Below, piece after piece: positions 1 to 5,227 of a stretch of 5,774 nt of DNA. Each line of letters begins with the position of its first letter. Positions within the stretch are counted from its first letter, which is position 1. The notes beneath the pieces were generated by a model. That model was not told the DNA's origin, did no database searches, and saw only the letters and a list, made by a program, of their open reading frames with translations. This DNA comes from Bacteroidota bacterium (GTDB lineage: Bacteria; Bacteroidota; Bacteroidia; Chitinophagales; Saprospiraceae): positions 1-5,774 of the forward strand of contig JAJRUR010000331.1 in assembly GCA_024277695.1 (NCBI GenBank), in the 5' to 3' direction. The position numbers and the translations under genes are program-made.

Positions 1-72
1 CTGAGCTTGGAGCGTTAGTTTAGCAAACAAAATACTCGCAACGAAAAACCATTTTTTTATATCTGTATTCAT
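1..72 (-). CDS. N-terminal fragment of a secreted protein (signal peptide only; rest lies off the left edge)
   Basis: Reading leftward from an ATG at 72-70, all 24 codons to the window edge are open. They encode a textbook signal peptide: a charged start (MNTDIKK), a hydrophobic core (WFFVASILFA), then KLTLQAQ. The LQA|Q ending is a very common signal peptidase I site in Bacteroidota exported proteins, with cleavage expected before the final Gln. The mature protein is outside the window, so its function cannot be stated. There is no lipobox cysteine in the visible part, so a soluble periplasmic, outer-membrane or type IX-secreted protein is likelier than a lipoprotein, though the window ends right at the cleavage site. 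The gene is divergent from the surface-protein gene at 262. No Shine-Dalgarno sequence is visible, as is usual in this phylum. A perfect dyad lies just upstream of the start (78-91). The signal-peptide pattern supports a real gene despite the short visible length. Confidence 0.7.
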   Translation of the reverse strand, partial: MNTDIKKWFFVASILFAKLTLQAQ

Positions 73-77
73 AGAGC

Positions 78-91
78 AGGACAAATGTCCT
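78..91. promoter_or_regulatory. Perfect 6-bp inverted repeat (operator-like dyad) before the minus-strand gene
   Basis: AGGACA (78-83) and TGTCCT (86-91) are exact reverse complements separated by AA. The dyad ends 5 bp upstream of the minus-strand start codon. A 2-nt loop is too tight for a good RNA hairpin, so a protein-binding operator is a more natural reading than a leader structure. It could equally be chance, since only one copy is visible. No regulator can be named. Confidence 0.3.
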
Positions 92-99
92 ATTCTTTA

Positions 100-131
100 T
101 TGGATTATTGTATTAAAAAAGCGTAAATTTG
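100..131 (+). promoter_or_regulatory. Candidate Bacteroidota-type promoter for the surface-protein gene
   Basis: TAAATTTG at 124-131 matches the Bacteroidota -7 consensus TAnnTTTG exactly. A TTG at 100-102 lies 21 bp upstream, within the spacing reported for the -33 element in this phylum. A transcript would start near 135-138 and leave a leader of about 125 nt before the TTG start at 262. This is a motif match only, in AT-rich DNA where such matches arise by chance. Confidence 0.4.
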
Positions 132-232
132 CAGGCTGGTAAAGTGTTTTGGATAAGTTATAAACTAATAAATATGATATCCTTAAAACGAATTTTTAAA
201 AGATTTTGCGGGATATAATTATTATGTGACCT

Positions 233-262
233 GGTTGTGATATCAACCTATAAGATAAGGTT
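233..262 (+). promoter_or_regulatory. Two overlapping inverted repeats at the translation start of the surface-protein gene
   Basis: GGTTG (233-237) can pair with CAACC (244-248) across a 6-nt loop. AACCT (245-249) can instead pair with AGGTT (258-262), continued by AT/AT after one bulged A, closing a 3-nt loop. The second stem includes the first base of the TTG start codon. The two stems share 245-248, so they are mutually exclusive. Both are short and A/T-rich, so any switching role is speculative. Confidence 0.2.
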
Positions 263-2514
263 TGAGTTATAAAATAATATTATTGGCAGTTATTTATTCG
301 ACGCCATTTTGGTTTGTACCCAAGACGGAGCATGGTGAGAACAGCGATTTCTCAACGGTGGTTTCACTTAGGAATGCAGGGCAGATGCAGGAGATTTGTG
401 ATAATGGAATCGATGACGACATGGATGGTCTTATAGACCTTCAAGATGATGATTGTGTATGTGAGCCGGACTGGTCCTATTATATCACCAATCCCGATTT
501 TGAGGATACGCTCCGATGCCCCTGCGAAGACCTAGGAGGTATGTGTATTGGTCTGGCTGCTTCGACGGATGCTGCATATGGATGGTTGGATGATGATAGT
601 TGGAATGGAGCAGACTACTGGAATGCTTGTTTTGACTATAATCTGCCGGGCGTGGGGCATGAGATCCCACTGCCTGTACCTAACGGTAATGGAGTCATGG
701 GCTTTAGAGCCAATGGTCCTTTGGGTATGCCTCCCAACAAAGAATATATAGCACAGTGTTTGCCCCGAATCCTCCAACGCGATACGAGCTATAAGATTAG
801 TTTTGATGTAGGCTTTCCGCGCAATGTACCTGATGATGTAACTATAGCAATATTTGGTACTGACGACTGCAATAATTGGCCACTCCCATTTGATACTACT
901 AGTGGCGGGACGAATAAACCCTGTCCGGCTAGTTTTCCGGGATGGGTAGAATTGGGTTCTGTCAATGTCCGGAAGCAAAATGGAGCCTGGACTATAGCTC
1001 AGATTGATTTTATACCGAATATGGATATCCGAGCTATTGCCATTGGAGGGGGTTGTCAAAATCTGCCTTTTGGCAATTTGGGAGATTATTACTTTATCAA
1101 TGATCTGGAGTTGACACGCTCTGCACTCTGTGATATCAATATACAGCTATCAGAGCTTTGTGCCGGGGACGCTACGCTTGGTATTGCGCCTCTGGATAGT
1201 GCTGTGTACCAATGGTATAAAGATAGTATTGCCTTAGTGGGAGAGACTTCTTTTATTTATGCTCTTCCTCGAAGAAATCCTGATGGTATGTATCAGATAA
1301 AGGTCAATCTACCCGAAGGATGTTTTATGAGTAATCCTTTTGACTATCGATATAGTGCAGGAGTCACGCTGGACACGGTCAGCATCTGCCAAGGAGATGT
1401 ATATGACTTCGGAGGTTCGATCCTCACGGCTCCGGGTGATTATATTGACACTTTACGTACCATCGAAGGTTGTGACTCTATTGTACATCTCAGACTTTCG
1501 GTCAGAACTGTATCTGAGGTGAATAATGCAGTGAGCATATGCCGGGGAGATGTCTATACCATAGGTAACAGCATGTATTCTGATTCGGGGACCTATGTGG
1601 ATACGCTGACCAATACCTTACAATGTGATAGTATCGTACGTACTGTACTCACCGTACTGCCCGTCCGATCCCAAAATCTCATACAGACTATATGCTCAGG
1701 CGAAAGCTATCAAGTAGGGAGTTCCAGCTATGATATGTCCGGTAGCTATACAGATACGCTTTTGGCGATCAATGGCTGTGACAGTATAGTACAACTAAAC
1801 CTAACTGTACAAGAACGCTTTGATACTTTGATCGATTTGCTGCTCTGTCCGAATGAAGTACTCATCTTGGATGGCGAGTTGATCGATGAGCCCGGTAGAT
1901 ATACCTTTGATTATCTTACGGTAAATGGCTGTGATAGCATAGTTACGTATCGTGTACAGGGAGCTATTAGCCCCATTTCACTGCCTAATCTCTACGAAGG
2001 AACGCTCGGATCGGCGATCTTCATCGCTCCAAATGTCGATTATGCCCTGATCGATAGCATATGGTGGCACCCCAATGAAGATATTACATTTGACCTAAGT
2101 CAGGTCGAGCAAAGTGTATTGCCTTTGAGGAGTACTTTGCTGATTTTGGAAGCAATCGATCGAGGTGGTTGTAGCTGGAAAGATAGTGTTAGGCTAATTA
2201 TTTCAGCTCCCTATAAGATATTTATACCCAATGCTTTTACACCCAATGCCGATGGTACCAATGATCGATTTTTTCCTTTTTTAAACCAAGATGTAGAACA
2301 GATTCTACGGTTTCAGATATTTAATCGATGGGGTGACCGAGTCTATAGTGACCAAAATATATCTGTGGCTGAAATGGGCTCGGATGACCGAGGTTGGGAT
2401 GGAAGCTCTCCGAGAGGAGTATCGCCGGTGGGTGTATATGTCTATGTGATGGAGGTGCGCTTCATCGATGGGCAAGAACGCCTATTTAAGGGCGATGTTA
2501 CTCTTCTGAGGTAG
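262..2514 (+). CDS. Large secreted multidomain surface protein with type IX (CHU_C, gliding-motility type B) sorting domain
   Basis: This 750-residue protein is predicted to be exported by Sec and then by the type IX system to the cell surface or medium. In order: a hydrophobic signal-like N-terminus (about 1-20, MSYK then IILLAV...); an Asp-rich motif ECDNGIDDD.DGLID-like at 44-65, resembling MopE/thrombospondin-type calcium-binding loops; a Cys-, Trp- and Gly-rich beta domain at about 68-287 beginning with NPDFE (79-81 region), reminiscent of carbohydrate-binding jelly rolls; an Ig-like stretch (about 290-367, with C300, W318, C354); four 51-residue repeats (368-571); a PKD/Ig-like region (about 572-648); and the CHU_C domain (650-750) with IPNAFTPNADGTNDRF, FNRWGDRVY, GWDG and terminal KGDVTLLR. 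The start is uncertain: an in-frame stop at 256-258 excludes anything upstream, the first codon is TTG, and the first in-frame ATG is codon 42, after the signal region. An adhesin or polymer-binding role is inference; no catalytic domain is recognised. Confidence 0.85.
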   Translation: MSYKIILLAVIYSTPFWFVPKTEHGENSDFSTVVSLRNAGQMQEICDNGIDDDMDGLIDLQDDDCVCEPDWSYYITNPDFEDTLRCPCEDLGGMCIGLAASTDAAYGWLDDDSWNGADYWNACFDYNLPGVGHEIPLPVPNGNGVMGFRANGPLGMPPNKEYIAQCLPRILQRDTSYKISFDVGFPRNVPDDVTIAIFGTDDCNNWPLPFDTTSGGTNKPCPASFPGWVELGSVNVRKQNGAWTIAQIDFIPNMDIRAIAIGGGCQNLPFGNLGDYYFINDLELTRSALCDINIQLSELCAGDATLGIAPLDSAVYQWYKDSIALVGETSFIYALPRRNPDGMYQIKVNLPEGCFMSNPFDYRYSAGVTLDTVSICQGDVYDFGGSILTAPGDYIDTLRTIEGCDSIVHLRLSVRTVSEVNNAVSICRGDVYTIGNSMYSDSGTYVDTLTNTLQCDSIVRTVLTVLPVRSQNLIQTICSGESYQVGSSSYDMSGSYTDTLLAINGCDSIVQLNLTVQERFDTLIDLLLCPNEVLILDGELIDEPGRYTFDYLTVNGCDSIVTYRVQGAISPISLPNLYEGTLGSAIFIAPNVDYALIDSIWWHPNEDITFDLSQVEQSVLPLRSTLLILEAIDRGGCSWKDSVRLIISAPYKIFIPNAFTPNADGTNDRFFPFLNQDVEQILRFQIFNRWGDRVYSDQNISVAEMGSDDRGWDGSSPRGVSPVGVYVYVMEVRFIDGQERLFKGDVTLLR
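1363..1974 (+). repeat. Four tandem 51-residue (153-bp) protein repeats inside the surface-protein gene
   Basis: Each unit has the pattern C.G..Y..G......G.Y.DTL....CDSIV...L.V. The first Cys of each unit falls at residues 376, 427, 478 and 529, exactly 51 apart, and the second Cys (in CDSIV) at 404, 455, 506 and 557, always 28 after the first. The four units run at about 1363-1515, 1516-1668, 1669-1821 and 1822-1974. Unit 4 is the most diverged (CPNEV instead of C.G). DNA identity between units is low, so the array is old. The fixed Cys pair suggests one disulfide per unit in an extracellular stalk; this is inference. Confidence 0.85.
2209..2511 (+). other. CHU_C / gliding-motility-associated C-terminal domain (type B sorting signal)
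   Basis: The last 101 codons of the surface-protein gene hold the hallmark series PNAFTPNADGTND (656-668), FNRWGDRVY (687-695), GWDG (711-714), a Pro-Val-Gly-Val-Tyr turn, and the end KGDVTLLR. In Bacteroidota this domain directs passage through the type IX secretion system, and is typical of SprB-like and other large surface proteins. It runs to the stop codon without truncation, so the protein should be secretion-competent. Confidence 0.92.
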
Positions 2515-2559
2515 GCCATTTGCTAGCATTTTATTGAACTTTGGCAGAGAATATAGCAG

Positions 2560-2574
2560 TTGTACTATGTACAA
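2560..2574. promoter_or_regulatory. Operator-like dyad TTGTAC-TAT-GTACAA in the mreB upstream region
   Basis: TTGTAC (2560-2565) and GTACAA (2569-2574) are perfect reverse complements around a 3-bp centre. The 7-mer AATATAG occurs in direct orientation on each side (2550-2556 and 2573-2579). The dyad sits 45 bp after the surface-protein stop and 100 bp before mreB. A regulator-binding site is possible, but no regulator can be assigned and a single site may be chance. Confidence 0.3.
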
Positions 2575-2578
2575 TATA

Positions 2579-2618
2579 GGCAAAAATGATATTAGCAAAA
2601 ATAATATTCGTTTTTGCC
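2579..2618 (+). promoter_or_regulatory. Long imperfect hairpin in the intergenic region before mreB (terminator or leader element)
   Basis: GGCAAAAA (2579-2586) pairs perfectly with TTTTTGCC (2611-2618). The stem continues inward with a U-G wobble, G-C and A-U, then after one bulged U at 2607 five more A-U pairs, closing a 7-nt loop (2595-2601): 16 pairs in all. No U-run follows on the plus strand (AAATAAAA comes next), and none follows on the minus strand, so it is not a canonical intrinsic terminator. It could end the surface-protein transcript by another route, protect an RNA end, or act in the mre leader. The stem is strong enough to be unlikely by chance alone. Confidence 0.45.
2580..2608 (+). 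repeat. Near-perfect 14-bp direct repeat, period 15 bp
   Basis: GCAAAAATGATATT (2580-2593) is followed after one base by GCAAAAATAATATT (2595-2608), with one mismatch. The second copy supplies the loop and part of the 3' arm of the hairpin at 2579-2618. Such a repeat could arise by slippage or could be a pair of protein-binding half-sites about 1.5 helical turns apart. Confidence 0.55.
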
Positions 2619-2674
2619 AAATAAAATTGCGTGCTTTGTAACTTGTAAAAACGACGATTTGTAGCGTTAGATAT

Positions 2675-3706
2675 ATGAAATTATTCAACTTTTTTTCAGA
2701 AGAGCTTGCCATAGACTTAGGTACGGCCAATACATTGATCATCCAAGACGGAAGCATAGTAGTAGATGAGCCCTCTATTGTGGCTATCAATCGGCAGACC
2801 GGAGAGACTATTGCTGTAGGTACTCGTGCGATGCAGATGCACGAAAAAACACACAGCAATATAAAGACCATACGCCCACTCAAAGACGGAGTCATTGCAG
2901 ATTTTCAAGCTGCGGAGAGTATGATCAAAGGGATGATCGATATGATGGGTACTCGCAGAAAGTTTTTTTCTCATCTCAAAACGGTCATCTGTATCCCTTC
3001 CGGAATCACCGAGGTAGAAAAGCGAGCAGTTTTTGATTCGGCAGATCATGTGGACAGCAAGGAAACTTATCTGATCTATGAGCCGATGGCTGCAGCACTT
3101 GGTATAGGACTCGACGTACAAGAACCTGTGGGTAATATGGTAATCGATATAGGGGGAGGTACGACAGAAATTGCCGTCATAGCACTATCCGGAATAGTTT
3201 GTGATCAGTCCATACGGATAGCCGGTGACGAATTTACATCGGATATCATCCAATATATCAAGCGTGCACATAATATCTTGATTGGAGAGCGTACAGCCGA
3301 ACAAATAAAAATAAATGTAGGTGCAGCTATCAAGGATCTCGAAAATCCACCGGAAGACTATCCGGTCAATGGACGAGATATGATGACAGGAATCCCTAAG
3401 CAGATCTATATCTCGTGCTACGAAATAGCAGGAGCACTTGATAAGTCCATAGCCAAAATCGAAGAGGCAATCCATAAAACCTTGGAGGCCACTCCTCCGG
3501 AACTGGCAGCAGATATTTATCGGCGAGGCTTGTATCTGACAGGAGGTGGCGCACTGCTGCGTGGACTGGCGGATAGGATTTCTGAAAAAACCAGCCTCCA
3601 TGTCCAGATAGCAGATGATCCACTAAAAGCTGTTGTAAGAGGCACAGGTATCGCTTTGAAAAACACCGGAAGATTTTCTTTTTTGATCGACCGAAGTAGT
3701 GTATAG
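2675..3706 (+). CDS. mreB: Rod shape-determining protein MreB (bacterial actin)
   Basis: MreB is an actin-fold ATPase that polymerises on the inner face of the cytoplasmic membrane and guides lateral peptidoglycan synthesis. At 343 residues it is full length for the family. Visible motifs: phosphate-1 loop AIDLGTANTLI (12-22); EPMAAALGIGL (136-146), with Glu136 in the position of the hydrolysis-linked glutamate; phosphate-2 loop VIDIGGGTTEIAV (156-168); and the adenosine-binding LTGGGALLRGL (288-298), followed by KAVVRGTG near the end. The N-terminus (MKLFNFFSEE) is amphipathic and may help membrane binding. The ATG is the first after an in-frame stop at 2639-2641, and the short N-terminus before the phosphate-1 loop fits the family. 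No Shine-Dalgarno sequence and no convincing TAnnTTTG promoter are visible just upstream. It heads the mreBCD-mrdA cluster; mreC starts 36 bp downstream, so co-transcription is likely. All key residues appear intact. Confidence 0.97.
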   Translation: MKLFNFFSEELAIDLGTANTLIIQDGSIVVDEPSIVAINRQTGETIAVGTRAMQMHEKTHSNIKTIRPLKDGVIADFQAAESMIKGMIDMMGTRRKFFSHLKTVICIPSGITEVEKRAVFDSADHVDSKETYLIYEPMAAALGIGLDVQEPVGNMVIDIGGGTTEIAVIALSGIVCDQSIRIAGDEFTSDIIQYIKRAHNILIGERTAEQIKINVGAAIKDLENPPEDYPVNGRDMMTGIPKQIYISCYEIAGALDKSIAKIEEAIHKTLEATPPELAADIYRRGLYLTGGGALLRGLADRISEKTSLHVQIADDPLKAVVRGTGIALKNTGRFSFLIDRSSV

Positions 3707-3742
3707 TTCGCTTATCAGAACTTAAGAATTTAAGATGATGAC

Positions 3743-4573
3743 ATGCAAAACCTTATACAATTCATAATAAAATATGGCCACATCTTGGCTTTTTTATTGC
3801 TCGAATTATTTGCATTTTCGCTCATTGTCCAAAAAAACCAAAACCAACAAGACATTTTTCTTTATAACAAAGATCTATTTTTTGGTAAAGCAAAAAAACA
3901 AATCCAAGAAGTAAAGGGTTATCTGTCTATTGCACAGTTAGCAGACTCGCTTGCAGAAGAAAATGCCAAGCTTCGCGCTCAGTTCAGAAATGCCAAAATC
4001 AAACAACTCACTATAGAAAAAACTATCAATGACTCCTTATGGCACCAGATGTATAGCTATATACCGGCAAAGGTCATACAAAACGCAGTCCATCTAAAAA
4101 ATAATACTATAATGATCGATAAAGGATCGCTCGATAGTATCCAAAGTGGAATGGGAGTTATTGCAGAGCATGGAGTAGTTGGAGTTGTATCCAAAGTTTC
4201 TGAGCACTTTGCTCGAATTACACCGATTATTCATAGGCATTCTAGGATTAGCGTCGCTATTCGGCGCAACGGTTACTTCGGTACTCTTCGGTGGTATGGA
4301 CCCAGCATTAGCCGATTTGTCGTCGAGGATATACCTAAGCGATTTGGGCAGACGGATGTCAAAAATGGTGATCTCATCATCACAAGCGGATATTCGACTA
4401 TTTTTCCGAAAGGGATCGAAATTGGTTTGGTATCAAATGTCTGGGTCAAAGAGGGAAGTTCTTTTTATACTGTGGAGCTTAACTCCTTTATAGATATGGC
4501 TACTATAAAAACCGTATATGTTGTACGCAACTTATATCGCCAAGAGTTTGATGAACTTTTAAATAGTCCATGA
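3743..4573 (+). CDS. mreC: Rod shape-determining protein MreC
   Basis: MreC is a bitopic inner-membrane protein whose periplasmic part links MreB/MreD to PBP2 and promotes its active state. The 276-residue product has a short cytoplasmic N-terminus, one membrane segment (about 12-29, HILAFLLLELFAFSLIV), a charged, Gln/Lys/Glu-rich probable coiled coil (about 50-100), and the paired beta-barrel MreC domain (about 110-265). The last contains DKGSLDSIQSGMGVI (126-140), the Gly/Val-rich GVVGVVSKV and TSGYSTIFPKGIEIG (214-228), all typical of Bacteroidota MreC. The start is the third of three close ATGs (3735, 3738, 3743); the first two are in other frames and the 3735 frame stops after ten codons, which fixes 3743. 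The stop overlaps the mreD start, suggesting translational coupling. Length and domain order are normal. Confidence 0.94.
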   Translation: MQNLIQFIIKYGHILAFLLLELFAFSLIVQKNQNQQDIFLYNKDLFFGKAKKQIQEVKGYLSIAQLADSLAEENAKLRAQFRNAKIKQLTIEKTINDSLWHQMYSYIPAKVIQNAVHLKNNTIMIDKGSLDSIQSGMGVIAEHGVVGVVSKVSEHFARITPIIHRHSRISVAIRRNGYFGTLRWYGPSISRFVVEDIPKRFGQTDVKNGDLIITSGYSTIFPKGIEIGLVSNVWVKEGSSFYTVELNSFIDMATIKTVYVVRNLYRQEFDELLNSP

Positions 4574-5091
4574 TGCAAAAGTTTTTTGCTAGAGATATCG
4601 CCCGATTTATTGTAGCCATAGTGCTTCAGGTCATTGTATTTCAGTACATCTTTAAGGGTACTGCTCTGAGCCCATATGTTTTTGTCTTCTTTTACCCCAT
4701 AGCCATTTTATTATTGCCTATACGCACACCACCCATTGTGGTTATTTTATTGTCTTTTGGTCTTGGAGTATTTATCGATCTCTATTATGGGACGATAGGT
4801 ATCCATACAAGTGCCTTGGTTTTTGTGGGATTTATTCGGCAGTATTTATTGCGCTTGATGGAGCCTAGAAAAAAATATGAAATAAAAGACATTCCTAATA
4901 TAGCTAATTTTGGAGTGCGTTGGTTTTTAATCTATACATCTATTTTATTGCTGGCAAATTGTTTTTTTTATTATGCGGTAGATGCCTTTACTTTGGTTTA
5001 TTTATTGGATATATTGGTCAAGACTGTTTTGAGTACTGTTATCTCTACACTTTTTATATTTATCTATGTGATTCTATACAGAAATGCTTGA
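4570..5091 (+). CDS. mreD: Rod shape-determining membrane protein MreD
   Basis: MreD is a small polytopic inner-membrane protein of the elongasome, partner of MreC. The 173-residue product is almost wholly hydrophobic, with about five or six membrane segments (roughly 10-28, 36-51, 55-74, 77-96, 115-137, 142-170). The family signature is seen at 63-82: FGLGVFIDLYYGTIGIHTSA, with Asp70, Gly77 and His79. The only long polar stretch is 97-112 (MEPRKKYEIKD...), a likely cytoplasmic loop. Two in-frame ATGs are adjacent (4570 and 4573). The first overlaps the mreC stop as ATGA and the second as TGATG; either allows coupled translation and they differ by one Met. Identification rests on hydrophobic pattern, signature and position after mreC, since MreD sequences are poorly conserved. 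Confidence 0.92.
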   Translation: MMQKFFARDIARFIVAIVLQVIVFQYIFKGTALSPYVFVFFYPIAILLLPIRTPPIVVILLSFGLGVFIDLYYGTIGIHTSALVFVGFIRQYLLRLMEPRKKYEIKDIPNIANFGVRWFLIYTSILLLANCFFYYAVDAFTLVYLLDILVKTVLSTVISTLFIFIYVILYRNA

Positions 5092-5116
5092 TAAAGTTAC
5101 GCTTTTATTAATTTTG
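5088..5116 (+). promoter_or_regulatory. Candidate internal promoter for mrdA
   Basis: TAATTTTG at 5109-5116 matches TAnnTTTG exactly. A TTG at 5088-5090, overlapping the mreD stop codon, lies 18 bp upstream, a suitable -33 spacing. Transcription would begin near 5120-5124, about 100 nt before mrdA and right at the ATG of the small ORF at 5123. This would let mrdA be expressed apart from mreBCD. Motif match only. Confidence 0.45.
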
Positions 5117-5122
5117 TATCAA

Positions 5123-5227
5123 ATGTCGGCAATAATAAATATGTACTTAAAGGAGTTGGGTTTGAAAATAATTTTATTGAGTACTAATATACGACTAAGT
5201 ATAAATAAAATTTACTCTAGCAAATGA
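5123..5227 (+). CDS. Possible 34-residue (or 21-residue) leader ORF overlapping the mrdA start
   Basis: An ATG at 5123 opens 34 codons that end in TGA at 5225-5227, overlapping the mrdA ATG at 5224 as ATGA. Within the same frame, AAAGGAG at 5149-5155 is the best Shine-Dalgarno match noticed near any start in the window. It stands 6 nt before a TTG at 5162, which would give a 21-residue product beginning MKIILLSTNIRLS. The peptide is basic, rich in Ile, Leu, Ser and Lys, and matches no family I recognise. If translated, it would most likely couple ribosomes into mrdA rather than act as a protein. Against it: the region is AT-rich, the ORF is short, and both the Shine-Dalgarno match and the overlap could be coincidence. 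Confidence 0.3.
   Translation: MSAIINMYLKELGLKIILLSTNIRLSINKIYSSK

Noticed and set aside
174..218. Short ATG-started frame (14 codons, MISLKRIFKRF...) before the surface-protein gene
   Set aside because: It is very short, ends in TAA about 45 bp before the next start, has no ribosome-binding signal and overlaps nothing, so there is no support for a leader peptide.
532..1059. Open minus-strand frame of about 175 codons
   Set aside because: It lies wholly inside the surface-protein gene, is antisense to recognisable domains, and its product shows no coherent domain or signal.
1363..1974. CRISPR-like or recent tandem DNA array
   Set aside because: The 153-bp periodicity is at protein level, inside one frame; DNA units are strongly diverged and there are no repeat-spacer units.
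2635..2661. TTTG boxes just before mreB as a -33/-7 promoter pair
   Set aside because: The second box (ACGATTTG) lacks the TA of TAnnTTTG and the spacing is only 15 bp, so it is not a convincing match.
2482..2895. Open minus-strand frame of about 137 codons across the mreB upstream region
   Set aside because: It overlaps the mreB phosphate-1 region and the hairpin element, and the translation has no recognisable motif; best read as a shadow of mreB plus AT-rich spacer.
3185..3623. Two minus-strand open frames opposite mreB
   Set aside because: Both are antisense to the conserved C-terminal half of MreB and give Cys-rich, unstructured-looking products typical of shadow frames.
3721..3734. 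CTTAA-GAAT-TTAAG inverted repeat between mreB and mreC as a terminator
   Set aside because: The stem is only five A/T-rich pairs with no U-tract, and the genes are 36 bp apart in a conserved operon, so termination is unlikely.
4179..4493. Plus-strand frame of about 104 codons inside mreC
   Set aside because: It overlaps the well-supported MreC beta domain in another frame, with no independent start signal.
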